From contig JAFUKM010000002.1 in the NCBI GenBank assembly GCA_017473605.1, positions 1-64,000 of the forward strand: a stretch of 64,000 bases of DNA, given 5' to 3'. The notes beneath the pieces are model-generated. The model saw nothing but the letters and a program-made list of their open reading frames with translations, did no database searches and was not told the origin of the DNA. This DNA comes from Clostridia bacterium. GTDB lineage: Bacteria > Bacillota > Clostridia > Christensenellales > Borkfalkiaceae. The translations under genes were made by a program, and so were the position numbers. Below are positions 1 through 7,802 of this stretch, piece after piece (the first letter of the stretch is position 1; each line of letters opens with the position of its first letter).

Positions 1-142
1 CTTTTTCAAGTACTTCTTGTTTTTGAAATTAACGAAAATTACTTCTATTTGCTTGTTTGTCAAATATTTCTCATTTCTTTCTTATTCTGTTTTTAATCTG
101 CTTTTCTCCGAACATTTCAGTTCGGGGCTGCCCTTTCTTGGT

Positions 143-299
143 GACAGCTTGTATATAATACCACAAACCTTTTCCTATTGTCAAGCGTTTTTTCACGGTT
201 TTTTTAACTTTTTTTGAAAAGTTTTTTGTTTTTCACCGCTTTTTTTCGCTCTCCGCAGGACAGCTTGCTTATATTACCACTTTATTTTTACCTTGTCAA
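143..299 (-). promoter_or_regulatory. Two tandem sigma-A promoters reading off the left edge
   Basis: On the minus strand, TTGACA (179-184) is followed after 18 bp by TATTAT (155-160), and a second TTGACA (294-299) after 17 bp by TAATAT (271-276). Both lie in a duplicated block: GACAGCTTG followed by an AT-rich -10 and TACCAC occurs at 143-164 and 259-280. They must drive a gene left of the window. Tandem near-identical promoters are typical of strongly expressed genes such as rRNA operons, but the target is not visible. No convincing gene lies in 1-440; short ORFs there are T-rich noise. Confidence 0.6.
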
Positions 300-388
300 C
301 TGTTTTACTCCGCTTTTTCAACTTTTTTCGACTTTTTTTGAGAAAATCGCCCATACTGCATAAAAACCGTATGCCGTCGCCCTTTCTT

Positions 389-417
389 CTTGACTTTTCC
401 GCGCGCGCGTGATACAA
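389..417 (+). promoter_or_regulatory. Sigma-A promoter for the small membrane protein gene
   Basis: TTGACT, a 17-bp GC-rich spacer and TACAAT stand about 30 bp upstream of the start of the 449-700 gene. The spacing and hexamers fit sigma-A; the position is approximate to a base or two. Confidence 0.5.
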
Positions 418-448
418 TATATTATATATATAAGAATAGGTGATGGAT

Positions 449-700
449 ATGTTTTTAATTCTTCGGGTGCTTTTTACCATACTATCCGCAATATGCGTTG
501 CCGCCGTTATCCCCGTCGGTACTTTTTTGGGTTGGGGCTGGGGCGGTTTATGCGGATTTTTGGCGATACTCTTTTTCGTATTTATGCGTCTTTTTAAAAC
601 TCAACAGGAATTGCAAGAGATGAAAACGGAAAGCTCCACGCAAACAAACGAAGCGCCAGATTTTTTTCATCCTACCGAGCGCAATAAAGACGACGAGTAA
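449..700 (+). CDS. Small membrane protein, unknown function
   Basis: An 83-residue protein with two hydrophobic segments (about residues 2-21 and 27-46) followed by a charged, Gln/Glu-rich cytoplasmic-looking tail of about 35 residues. I do not recognise the family. A GTG at 440 and an ATG at 443 are also in frame; ATG 449 is preferred because AGGTG lies 6 nt upstream. It has its own promoter and is followed by a strong hairpin, so it looks like a single-gene unit. Confidence 0.55.
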   Translation: MFLILRVLFTILSAICVAAVIPVGTFLGWGWGGLCGFLAILFFVFMRLFKTQQELQEMKTESSTQTNEAPDFFHPTERNKDDE

Positions 701-701
701 T

Positions 702-739
702 GTAAAGCCCGCTTCACAACATTGTGAAGCGGGCTTTAC
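702..739 (+). terminator. Terminator hairpin after the small membrane protein
   Basis: An 18-bp perfect inverted repeat (702-719 with 722-739) directly after the stop codon, with T-rich sequence about 8 bases later. The T-tract is displaced, so termination efficiency is uncertain. Confidence 0.6.
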
Positions 740-798
740 TATTCTATATTTTTTTCATATTTTTTTGATTTTTTTTGCTTTTTTCGACATACGTGTAT

Positions 799-827
799 TT
801 GACAAACATTTTTTTGCATAGTATAAT
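799..827 (+). promoter_or_regulatory. Consensus sigma-A promoter for the DUF308 gene
   Basis: TTGACA (799-804), a 17-bp spacer and TATAAT (822-827): a full consensus promoter about 30 bp upstream of the ATG at 858. Confidence 0.85.
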
Positions 828-857
828 GACAGTATAAAACTTTTAAAGGAGCTTATC

Positions 858-1325
858 ATGAAAAAACAACTTTCCAACAATTTGATTATGGCGATTATCA
901 TGATTGCGCTCGGTATTTTGTTTATTATATTCAAAGCCGGCGTTATCAGCATTGCAATGACCGTATTCGGCGTAGCGCTTCTCGTTGTTGCCGTACTCGA
1001 CCTTTTGAACAAGGATTGGGTGCCTTGCGTAGTGAAAGCCGTTCTCGGCGTTGCCGTAATTCTCTTCGGCTGGCTACTCGTTGATATCGCGCGTATCGTG
1101 CTCGCCGTCGTACTTCTTATCTACGGCGTATTGCAGGTTATCGAAGCTTGCAAGAATTTGAAAAAGAACAAATCTTTGCTCTCCAAAATTCTTATCTTCG
1201 TAGAACCCGTGGTTATCGTGGCGATTGCCGTTTGCTTGTTCTTTAACATCAATATTCTCTTCATTATCGCAGGTGTTTTCTTCCTTGTAGAAGGTATTCT
1301 TGGGCTTATCAAAGCTTTGAAATAA
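858..1325 (+). CDS. DUF308/HdeD-like multi-pass membrane protein
   Basis: A 155-residue, almost wholly hydrophobic protein with about six transmembrane segments arranged as short two-helix repeats (GIxFI..., LLVVAVLDLL, LLIYGVLQVIEA), which is the pattern of DUF308/HdeD-family proteins. The family includes an acid-resistance protein in E. coli but has no general function. AAGGAG at 846-851 fixes the start. Single-gene unit with a consensus promoter upstream and a hairpin terminator downstream. Family assignment is from recalled pattern only. Confidence 0.65.
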   Translation: MKKQLSNNLIMAIIMIALGILFIIFKAGVISIAMTVFGVALLVVAVLDLLNKDWVPCVVKAVLGVAVILFGWLLVDIARIVLAVVLLIYGVLQVIEACKNLKKNKSLLSKILIFVEPVVIVAIAVCLFFNINILFIIAGVFFLVEGILGLIKALK

Positions 1326-1340
1326 GTACTCATCAAGATA

Positions 1341-1373
1341 AAACTGCGTTCGGCTTTTTACCGAACGCAGTTT
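1341..1373. terminator. Bidirectional terminator
   Basis: Stem AAACTGCGTTCGG (1341-1353) with its complement (1361-1373) and T/A tracts on both sides. It lies between the convergent DUF308 gene and the HAD hydrolase gene and can serve both. Confidence 0.8.
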
Positions 1374-1380
1374 TTTATTT

Positions 1381-2103
1381 TTACAAAAACGTATGCAGTT
1401 GTTCTATATCCGAAATTTCGTAATCCGGAATAATTGCCGTCGTATTTTCCCGACGTTCGGGGTTAAACCAACAACCGTCCATCCCCACCGACTTCGCCCC
1501 GAATACGTCCGAACGCAACGAGTCCCCTATCATCAAACACTCCGAAGCCACGTACCCCGTATCCGTGAGTATCCGTTTGAAAAACGCGGGCAAAGGTTTG
1601 ATACAGCCCACCGTTTCCGACACGTAGATTTTCGCGGACTTTTCAAATGCAGAAAGTCGGCTTTTTTGAATATCCGCAAGTCCGTTGGTTGCGATTTTTA
1701 CGTCGTAAAATCGGGCAAGCGATTCCAACGTTTCCTTCGCCCTCCCAAGCATAGCGCCACCCCGTTCCAAAGCTTTCAAAAAACGCTGTCCCGCTTCTTT
1801 CGCCGTCACCGAAGTGGGATTGCCGTATTTTTGGAATACCTTTTCGAAAATCCCCGTTACGTGCGAACGATATACTTGATGATATACCGCTTGTATGCGC
1901 GGTTCGTCAACGTCGTATAATCCCGCTTCCGTCCACGTTTCTTCGGAAAAGCACCGACTGTCTTTGAGCAGACAATCGGCAATCGGCATACCGATTTCTT
2001 CATACACGCGCGCAAACGCCGCATACTCGTCCTCGATATAATTCAGCAGCGTATGGTCGGCGTCGAAAATCAAGCACTTGTACTTTTTATCCGTTCTCTT
2101 CAT
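1381..2103 (-). CDS. HAD-superfamily hydrolase, YjjG-like nucleotidase
   Basis: A 240-residue HAD phosphatase. Motif I is the DADHTLL segment near residue 14 (nucleophile Asp and acid Asp), motif II is ATNG, motif III is the Lys before PLPAFF and motif IV is GDSLRSDV. The helical cap inserted after motif I and the overall length match YjjG/YfnB-type 5'-nucleotidases, which remove non-canonical pyrimidine nucleotides; that substrate is inferred. It is the last gene of a three-gene minus-strand operon (PHP phosphatase, small acidic protein, HAD) ending in the terminator at 1341-1373. Confidence 0.75.
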   Translation of the reverse strand: MKRTDKKYKCLIFDADHTLLNYIEDEYAAFARVYEEIGMPIADCLLKDSRCFSEETWTEAGLYDVDEPRIQAVYHQVYRSHVTGIFEKVFQKYGNPTSVTAKEAGQRFLKALERGGAMLGRAKETLESLARFYDVKIATNGLADIQKSRLSAFEKSAKIYVSETVGCIKPLPAFFKRILTDTGYVASECLMIGDSLRSDVFGAKSVGMDGCWFNPERRENTTAIIPDYEISDIEQLHTFL

Positions 2104-2107
2104 CGTA

Positions 2108-2317
2108 TTACCAATCCTGCTTTTTCAACGTTTTGTCCTTTACGTCGTCATAATAGGCGAAATATCTCTCCTTAAACGCTTCCGTCGTCATAGGGAGCGG
2201 CTCGTCGCCGTTTTGCATTTCTTCAAGCATCGTTTGCAATTCTTCGGGCGTGAAATCGGCAAGGTCCGTTTCTTCCCCCAACCGTTGCAACAGTTTTAAT
2301 ATATCCAACTGCGACAT
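2108..2317 (-). CDS. Small acidic protein, unknown
   Basis: A 69-residue acidic protein, probably all-helical, rich in Glu, Leu and Asp, with no recognised motif. Its start is 1 nt after the stop of the upstream PHP phosphatase gene and its stop is 4 nt before the HAD gene. A GGTGGAG Shine-Dalgarno site lies inside the upstream gene's end. The tight packing supports a real, translationally coupled gene; the function is unknown. Confidence 0.6.
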   Translation of the reverse strand: MSQLDILKLLQRLGEETDLADFTPEELQTMLEEMQNGDEPLPMTTEAFKERYFAYYDDVKDKTLKKQDW

Positions 2318-2318
2318 T

Positions 2319-3155
2319 TTACAACTCCACCTTAATATATTCGCCTTTGCAAGGCACGGTTATATGCGTAAATCCGATTTCTTTGAGCGATTTTACCGCT
2401 TCGTCGCGGCAATACGCCACTTTCTCCACCGCATGCGCGTCCGAAGCATAGGAAATTTTCCGTCCGCCGAGCGCATAATAGCGTTTCAAAATATCCGCCG
2501 TCAGCAAGAACCCATCCACACCGCCCGACGCGTTCAACTCCAATATCTTGCCCTTTTTTACGACGGTCTTTAATATCTCGTCAATTTCCGCCGCAAACGC
2601 TTGATAGGGCATGCTTTTATCCTCATACGGCGCATAACGGGTGAGATATCCGATATGTCCGACAATATCGTAATCGTATGGCGCGTCTAAACTCTTGCGT
2701 ATTAAGCCTAAATATTCTTTATAAACTTCCCGTTTTTCGCGAAAAACTACTTCCCCTTTTTCGTTCTTTTCACGGAACGGGTCGCCGTCGTAATAATCGT
2801 TTTCACGCAGGGAGTGTACGCTGTTTACGATAAAATCGGGACGGTATTTTTCTTGTATGTCTTTATAATACGCATACGCACGCGCGTCGTCCGTATACCC
2901 AAATTCCGCACCGATAAGCACGTTCATGCACCCTTCGTAATCTTCCTGTAAATGCCGCGCGCCGTGAAAATAACGCTCCGCGTCCGTCATCACTTCCGCC
3001 CATCCGCCAAGCAGGTACGCATAATCAAAATGCTCGGAAACACCGTAAAAAGCAAGCCCTTTCGCACGCGCCGTTTCCAGCATATCGGCAAGCGCCGATT
3101 GCCCGTCGAAAGAGTAAGTCGAGTGGGTATGTACGTCCGTTAAAAATTTTTGCAT
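2319..3155 (-). CDS. hisK: PHP-domain phosphatase, HisK-type histidinol-phosphatase
   Basis: A 278-residue PHP-domain metallohydrolase. The metal-binding series is visible: DVHTHSTYS near residue 6, SEHFD, the GAEFGY segment, NSVHS, GHIGYL and a final SDAHA. This is the HisJ/HisK type that dephosphorylates L-histidinol phosphate. No other histidine genes are nearby, so a different phosphoester substrate is possible. The reading frame extends 35 codons upstream, but ATG 3155 has GGGAG just before it and aligns with the family N-terminus. First gene of its operon. Confidence 0.75.
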   Translation of the reverse strand: MQKFLTDVHTHSTYSFDGQSALADMLETARAKGLAFYGVSEHFDYAYLLGGWAEVMTDAERYFHGARHLQEDYEGCMNVLIGAEFGYTDDARAYAYYKDIQEKYRPDFIVNSVHSLRENDYYDGDPFREKNEKGEVVFREKREVYKEYLGLIRKSLDAPYDYDIVGHIGYLTRYAPYEDKSMPYQAFAAEIDEILKTVVKKGKILELNASGGVDGFLLTADILKRYYALGGRKISYASDAHAVEKVAYCRDEAVKSLKEIGFTHITVPCKGEYIKVEL

Positions 3156-3188
3156 AGCTCTCCCTTCCGTTCGCCCGTAGGCGATTGT

Positions 3189-3217
3189 ATTATACCACAG
3201 TTTCCGTAAATTCGCAA
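3189..3217 (-). promoter_or_regulatory. Promoter for the hisK operon
   Basis: On the minus strand TTGCGA (3212-3217), 17 bp, TATAAT (3189-3194), about 34 bp upstream of ATG 3155. Confidence 0.7.
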
Positions 3218-3360
3218 GCGCGCGCATGGAACGGCGTAAAAAATTTTTACTTTCTTGCACGATTTTGGAAAAAAACGCTTATTTTTATATCCTTTTTTCT
3301 ATTTTTTACCGTTTGCCACTATTTTTTCCACAAGCGGTATTTTTTGGCGCGCCGTTTTCC

Positions 3361-3390
3361 TTGCGTTTCCTTTTTCCGCTCCGCTATAAT
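3361..3390 (+). promoter_or_regulatory. Probable promoter for the NlpC/P60 lipoprotein gene
   Basis: TTGCGT (3361-3366), 18 bp, TATAAT (3385-3390), 86 bp upstream of ATG 3477. The resulting leader contains the parS-like palindrome at 3422-3437. Confidence 0.5.
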
Positions 3391-3421
3391 GAAAAACGTG
3401 CATTTCCGATGATGCCCGTTT

Positions 3422-3437
3422 TGTTTCACGGGAAACC
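3422..3437. promoter_or_regulatory. parS-like palindrome
   Basis: TGTTTCACGGGAAACC matches the ParB target TGTTTCACGTGAAACA at 14 of 16 positions and also resembles the Noc site centre (CCCGGG). It is intergenic, 40 bp upstream of the lipoprotein gene. Whether the divergent ParB-like protein at 18.6-19.4 kb binds it is unknown. Confidence 0.35.
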
Positions 3438-3476
3438 TTCTCGGGAATCTAAATTCAAAATACAGGAGAAAAACTC

Positions 3477-4316
3477 ATGAAAAAGAACAAAGCTTTTGCT
3501 TCGCTGCTTTTAGCGATTGCGTTACTTGCGCCCACAGTGGCGCTAACGGCGTGCGATAACGAAGACGAGCCAAGCGACTCACCGACGGTAGAAGCGCCCG
3601 TATCTCCACCCGAAAACGAAAACTTGGGGAACGATACCGACAACGAACAAACGGACGCGCCCGTCGTGTTGCCCACAGTACAAAAAGCCGACTACATACG
3701 TTGCACGGGCAACAGCGTGAATTTACGCGCAGGCGCAGGTACGTCTTACACCGTTGCCGGTACGGCGAACAAGGGTGAAATTTACGCCGTTGTCGAAAAG
3801 ACAGGGGCTTGGTACAAAACCTATTATCGCGGAAAAACGGTATACCTTTCCGCAAGCTACGCCGCGGTACTGTCGCTAGATAAAAGCGAAGATACGCAAG
3901 TGGAGAACGTATTAAACGAAGGGTATAAACTGCTTGGCGTGCCGTACGTTTACGGCGCCGTTCGGTTGCACGACGGAAAAGGGAAGATGCTCGGCGGATT
4001 TACCGCGCAAAAATTCGACTGTTCCTCACTCGTACAATACGTCTTTTATAAAGGCGCGGGAAAGATACTGCAAGTGAATACGCGCACGCAAGTAACGCAA
4101 GGCGCGTATGTACCTAAAAGCCAACTGCAACGGGGAGATTGTATCTATTTCACCAACGAAAGCCGTCAACACCTTTCAGGCGTGGAACGGGTGGGACACG
4201 TGGCGATTTATCTTGGGGATAATTATATTTTGCACACCGCTTCCGATTACGCAAGAATAGAAAAAATGACCGCCTCCCGATGGAATTTCTACATCGAAGC
4301 AAGACGGTTTATTTGA
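3477..4316 (+). CDS. SH3b-NlpC/P60 cell-wall hydrolase lipoprotein
   Basis: A 279-residue exported lipoprotein. The signal peptide ends in lipobox LTAC (Cys26), followed by an acidic low-complexity linker to about residue 70. A bacterial SH3 domain spans about 76-130 (NSVNLRAGAGTSY motif) and an NlpC/P60 domain about 140-279. The catalytic Cys is Cys182 in FDCSSL and the catalytic His lies in VGHVAIYLG near 239. The family cleaves the D-Glu-mDAP bond of peptidoglycan stem peptides at the outer face of the membrane. AGGAG precedes the ATG. Standalone gene, convergent with comF-like. Confidence 0.9.
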   Translation: MKKNKAFASLLLAIALLAPTVALTACDNEDEPSDSPTVEAPVSPPENENLGNDTDNEQTDAPVVLPTVQKADYIRCTGNSVNLRAGAGTSYTVAGTANKGEIYAVVEKTGAWYKTYYRGKTVYLSASYAAVLSLDKSEDTQVENVLNEGYKLLGVPYVYGAVRLHDGKGKMLGGFTAQKFDCSSLVQYVFYKGAGKILQVNTRTQVTQGAYVPKSQLQRGDCIYFTNESRQHLSGVERVGHVAIYLGDNYILHTASDYARIEKMTASRWNFYIEARRFI

Positions 4317-4330
4317 GTACGTTTCAGGGG

Positions 4331-5089
4331 TTATTTGCGCTCGGGCAAAGAAGCTATCGTCAACAACACGACACCCTTCGCGCCTGCGTTTAACAACAGA
4401 CGGGCGCAAGCGCTACCCGTTGCGCCTGTCGTTAAAATATCGTCTATAAGCAATACGGTTTTACCGACGCACGCCTTGCGTTTATGCAAATGGTACGCGC
4501 CCGACGCGTTTTCTTTTCGCGCCGTGATACCGAGATGTTTTTGTTGGCGTGCTTCCCGTTTCTTTTCCAACACCCCAAAATCCAAGCATACGGAAACGCC
4601 CTGCCCACGCAAGTTGTTTGCGACGGTGTCCGCCAGCTCTTCCGCTTGGTTATACCCGCGTTCTTTGCGCTTATCATCGGTCAACGGTACGGGCACTATT
4701 AACAATTCTTCGCCGATATCCGTATTCCCGTCGGCAACTCGTAAAAACGCCGCCGTCATTTGCTCTCCGAAATACAGGGCAAGGCGGCGGTCCCCGTTTT
4801 TAATGCGGTTGACAAGCGAAGCGGTTTCCGCGCGGTACACAAACGGCGATATGCCTTGGGTAAACAAGGGCAAATCGCTTTTACAGTTCGTACATACCCC
4901 GTTCGAAACTCCTTTTCGTCCGCATTTGGGACAAACGATTTTATCGTTTCTTTCCAAACGCCGTTCACACGTACGACAAAGCCGACGCTGCGGATAATCG
5001 AATACTTCGTCCCCGCAACCGTCGCACGTATAACCGTGTTTTCCGCTTGCGTTTTTTAACCGTAATAGCAAGCTTTTAAGAACCCGCAT
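4331..5089 (-). CDS. ComF-family phosphoribosyltransferase-like protein
   Basis: 252 residues. The N-terminal treble-clef zinc finger has four CxxC-type pairs between about residues 22 and 68 (CDGCG, CRTC, CPKCG, CTNC). A C-terminal PRTase fold carries the PRPP loop VLLIDDILTTGAT. ComFC proteins act in the cytoplasm in DNA uptake or replication-associated DNA processing; no ComFA helicase gene is adjacent. The first 14 nt overlap the end of the DUF368 gene, showing operon coupling. Confidence 0.85.
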   Translation of the reverse strand: MRVLKSLLLRLKNASGKHGYTCDGCGDEVFDYPQRRLCRTCERRLERNDKIVCPKCGRKGVSNGVCTNCKSDLPLFTQGISPFVYRAETASLVNRIKNGDRRLALYFGEQMTAAFLRVADGNTDIGEELLIVPVPLTDDKRKERGYNQAEELADTVANNLRGQGVSVCLDFGVLEKKREARQQKHLGITARKENASGAYHLHKRKACVGKTVLLIDDILTTGATGSACARLLLNAGAKGVVLLTIASLPERK

Positions 5090-6038
5090 TGGCGCTCTCT
5101 TTGTCCTTTTTACGCTGATACCGAACGAGCAAATATGCGCCGACTACACCGAGCGCAAACAACACCGCTCCGAGCGCGACGTCGAGCGCAGGATTGACTG
5201 CGTCTCCTTGCGACCAAGAGAAATACACCGACATCATATCTCCGTTACAGAACATCGACAAAATCGAGCCGAGCGACAAGCCGACAATCATCGAATACGA
5301 CGTATGTCTTGCGCGCGCGAAAAGATTGGTCAAAAGCTTGGAAAAGCCGAACAATCCCACTAAAAATCCCACCGCCAAACCTGCATACACGAGAAAGACC
5401 GTCGGGTTTTTCTGCCAATACGTAAGACTTACGCTGTCTACCACGCTGGTAAACCAGCCTACCGCCATCAAAAACGCGCTGGCAGAAAGCCCCGGTACGA
5501 TTTGCGTTAAGCCCACCACCGCGCCGATAAGCATTGCCACGGGCACGTGCCACCAAGCAACGCTTGCAAACACGTCGCCGCCTTCGCCACCGCTCGATAA
5601 AGCCGAAAATACGCCCAGAGCTACGGGAATCAATATGCCCATGCAAAACAACGCGATACGAAGGGGCGTGCGTTTTGCGCCTTTTAATTCGTCCTTTACG
5701 GCAGGAAACGCGCCGCTCATCAAGCCCGCAAACAGGCAGACTACCGCAAACGGTAGCAAATCCAAAAGCTGTTGCACGGCGATAAAGCCGAGCGCGACGC
5801 CGACGACGATACCGATTGCAATCGGCAATAAGAACAAAAAACATTGCTTGAATTTCTTAAACAAATTCCCCAACGCATATAAAAACTGGTCGTACAGCTT
5901 AAATATAATCGCCACCGTCGAACCGCTGATTCCCGGTACGATAACCGCAAGCCCGATAAAAAATCCGAGCAAGCCGCTTTTGCACCACGTTTTCTTATTG
6001 TATTTTATCAGCGCTATTTCCAAGCTCTCTCGTTCCAT
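5076..6038 (-). CDS. DUF368 membrane protein, PopT-type undecaprenyl-phosphate translocase
   Basis: A 320-residue integral membrane protein with about nine hydrophobic segments. The N-terminal signature GLAVIVPGISGSTVAIIF and its repeat GLTQIVPGLSASAFL about 170 residues later are hallmark DUF368 repeats. DUF368 (PopT) proteins were reported to recycle the lipid carrier undecaprenyl phosphate across the membrane. The frame extends to 6080, but ATG 6038 has AGGGGGAG upstream and gives the expected N-terminus. It overlaps the VanZ-like gene by 44 nt and ComF by 14 nt, so the three are one operon. A cell-envelope role would suit both membrane proteins. Confidence 0.8.
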   Translation of the reverse strand: MERESLEIALIKYNKKTWCKSGLLGFFIGLAVIVPGISGSTVAIIFKLYDQFLYALGNLFKKFKQCFLFLLPIAIGIVVGVALGFIAVQQLLDLLPFAVVCLFAGLMSGAFPAVKDELKGAKRTPLRIALFCMGILIPVALGVFSALSSGGEGGDVFASVAWWHVPVAMLIGAVVGLTQIVPGLSASAFLMAVGWFTSVVDSVSLTYWQKNPTVFLVYAGLAVGFLVGLFGFSKLLTNLFARARHTSYSMIVGLSLGSILSMFCNGDMMSVYFSWSQGDAVNPALDVALGAVLFALGVVGAYLLVRYQRKKDKESANAGS

Positions 6039-6561
6039 CTTCTCCCCCTTTTTTCTCCCGCACTTTTTTGACAATCGCAAGTGCCGCCCACAACGCGAAT
6101 AACGCCGCTACGCCGCCGCAGGCGCCGCCGAGCATATCGACAAAGACGTCGGCAAGCTCCATTGCCCGTCCGTCTGAAAACGTTTGTAACAGCTCGTCAA
6201 CGACGGGCGTTACGCAAATGCCCGCAATCGGTAGCGCCAAATACGCTTTTTTAGCGGTATACGAGCGCCAACAACATACGAAAAGCGCGCCCAATACGGC
6301 GAACTCCGTAAAATGCGCCAAAGTGCGTATCACGCTATGTAACGTATCGTAATCTTCCCCTGTCGCCGTAGCAATCGGTGAATCGGGCGCGAATACGCTC
6401 ACCACTTCTTGTACAATTTCCACCACGCCCGCGCTTTGCGCCGAAGATGTTTCCGCAGGCTGCAAAGAATTGGAAAATATCCAAGTAAGCAACCCCACGC
6501 AAAGAAGCGTCGTAAAAACACGCAAACAAACGGAACGCCAAGTTTTCGTTTTCCCTTTCAT
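5995..6561 (-). CDS. VanZ-like membrane protein
   Basis: A 188-residue protein with about four to five transmembrane segments. The motif DELLQTFSDGRAMELADVFVDMLGG corresponds to the VanZ signature (E-x-x-Q, R, D-x-x-x-N/D). VanZ lowers teicoplanin susceptibility in enterococci; most chromosomal relatives have unknown envelope roles. The frame continues upstream to 6615, but ATG 6561 is only 6 nt after the -10 hexamer, so upstream starts would lie outside the transcript. No Shine-Dalgarno is possible: the mRNA should be leaderless. First gene of the VanZ/PopT-like/ComF operon. Confidence 0.75.
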   Translation of the reverse strand: MKGKTKTWRSVCLRVFTTLLCVGLLTWIFSNSLQPAETSSAQSAGVVEIVQEVVSVFAPDSPIATATGEDYDTLHSVIRTLAHFTEFAVLGALFVCCWRSYTAKKAYLALPIAGICVTPVVDELLQTFSDGRAMELADVFVDMLGGACGGVAALFALWAALAIVKKVREKKGGEDGTRELGNSADKIQ

Positions 6562-6567
6562 ACTTTT

Positions 6568-6596
6568 ATTATACCCAAAAAAGAGTCCGCGGTCAA
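6568..6596 (-). promoter_or_regulatory. Leaderless sigma-A promoter of the VanZ-like operon
   Basis: TTGACC (6591-6596), 17 bp, TATAAT (6568-6573), then 6 nt (AAAAGT) and the ATG. Sigma-A transcripts start about 7 nt after the -10, which places +1 at the A of the ATG. Confidence 0.8.
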
Positions 6597-6721
6597 TATT
6601 TTGCAACGCTTTCACGGATTTTTTTCCACGATTTCGGAAAAACCGACAAAATCCCTGCGATTTTCCCCGCCTTACCCGTGATATACTTGGATAAAGTACA
6701 TTATATCATAGGAGTTAGCGT

Positions 6722-7699
6722 ATGCATTACGTAAAAAAGATGTGTATTTTACGGCAAGTCAAGCAAGGTTTTTCAGGAGACGGTAAAACGCTGTCGGGCT
6801 TGGTCAAAATCGAACAATACGGCAAAAATCTCGCCGTAGAAGTGTCCGTTATCAATTTCGCGCCCCTTTCTTCGGGCGAATATTATTGTTTACTCGCCGA
6901 TAGCCACGGCAAGACGGAACTGCTTGCTCTCCGCGGAAAAAGCCTTTTCAATATTCTTACAGACATGGAGTTGGAAAACGGATTTTGCGCCGTTATTTGT
7001 TTCGTAAAAAACGAAATTACACCTATCGCCTACGGCGTTAACGGCGATAAACAATACGATTGGAAACAAATACTCGCCGCGACCATACCCCCTTCGTTTT
7101 CGGCAAAACCCACGCCCGTCACCCACGAAGACACCGCAACGGCTTTGACGCGGGAAGAGCCGCAAGAAAACGACTATAACGACGAACGACTGGCAAACGA
7201 GAATTATTACAAGGAGCAGGAAAGTGGACAAGAGTTGCTACAAGAAACTATCCAAAATGCACGTACTGAAAGCGCAAGTGAAAAACAAGACGAGAAAACG
7301 GGGGCTGACGTTTCGGAAAATGTCTATGCTGAAAACGTACTCCACCCGTTTGCAACCGAGCCGGACGGATACTATCTTTCCGTCAAGACGGAAATCGACG
7401 AGCTGTTAACCCGCTACCCCAAAGACGATACCCTTTGCGGCGCATTTTCGTGTAGCGAGTGGGTACGCGTAAAAGGAGAAGCGGAAAATCCGCAATATCT
7501 TGTGGGGGTCGTGTACGACGACGGCAAAGCAAGGTATATTTGTTACGCGCTCGCCGCTCAGGACAAGAACAATCCCCCCGAAGAAATCAAGGACGTTTGC
7601 GCGTTCGTGCCGTCCCGTATTTTCGACGATGAAAAAGGGTTTTTCGTCATCTTTCAAAGCGCCGCCACGGGCGAATGCGTAAAGCCCTTCCGCGCGTAA
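6722..7699 (+). CDS. Hypothetical two-domain protein with acidic linker
   Basis: A 325-residue soluble protein I do not recognise. Residues 1-118 form a compact mixed region; about 125-210 is an acidic, low-complexity linker rich in Glu, Asn, Asp and Ala; about 215-325 is a second folded region (starting YYLSVKTEIDELL). No signal peptide or membrane segment. AGGAG at 6710-6714 sets the start. It stands alone between divergent and convergent neighbours. The two ordered ends joined by a disordered linker suggest a binding or scaffold protein; this is a guess. Confidence 0.6.
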   Translation: MHYVKKMCILRQVKQGFSGDGKTLSGLVKIEQYGKNLAVEVSVINFAPLSSGEYYCLLADSHGKTELLALRGKSLFNILTDMELENGFCAVICFVKNEITPIAYGVNGDKQYDWKQILAATIPPSFSAKPTPVTHEDTATALTREEPQENDYNDERLANENYYKEQESGQELLQETIQNARTESASEKQDEKTGADVSENVYAENVLHPFATEPDGYYLSVKTEIDELLTRYPKDDTLCGAFSCSEWVRVKGEAENPQYLVGVVYDDGKARYICYALAAQDKNNPPEEIKDVCAFVPSRIFDDEKGFFVIFQSAATGECVKPFRA

Positions 7700-7737
7700 T
7701 TTTTTATAAAAAACTTTTTAAGCCGCCTTTCAAATCG

Positions 7738-7766
7738 TTGACAACTTTTTTTCCGAGTTGTATACT
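7738..7766 (+). promoter_or_regulatory. Promoter for the ECF S-component gene
   Basis: TTGACA (7738-7743), 17 bp, TATACT (7761-7766); leader of about 30 nt to ATG 7803. Confidence 0.8.
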
Positions 7767-7802
7767 TATGCATAATAAAAATACGCGGAGCGTAAAAACA
7801 TT

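Noticed and set aside
17..217. Short ORF at the left edge
   Set aside because: Phe/Ser-rich translation of T-rich DNA that overlaps a minus-strand promoter.
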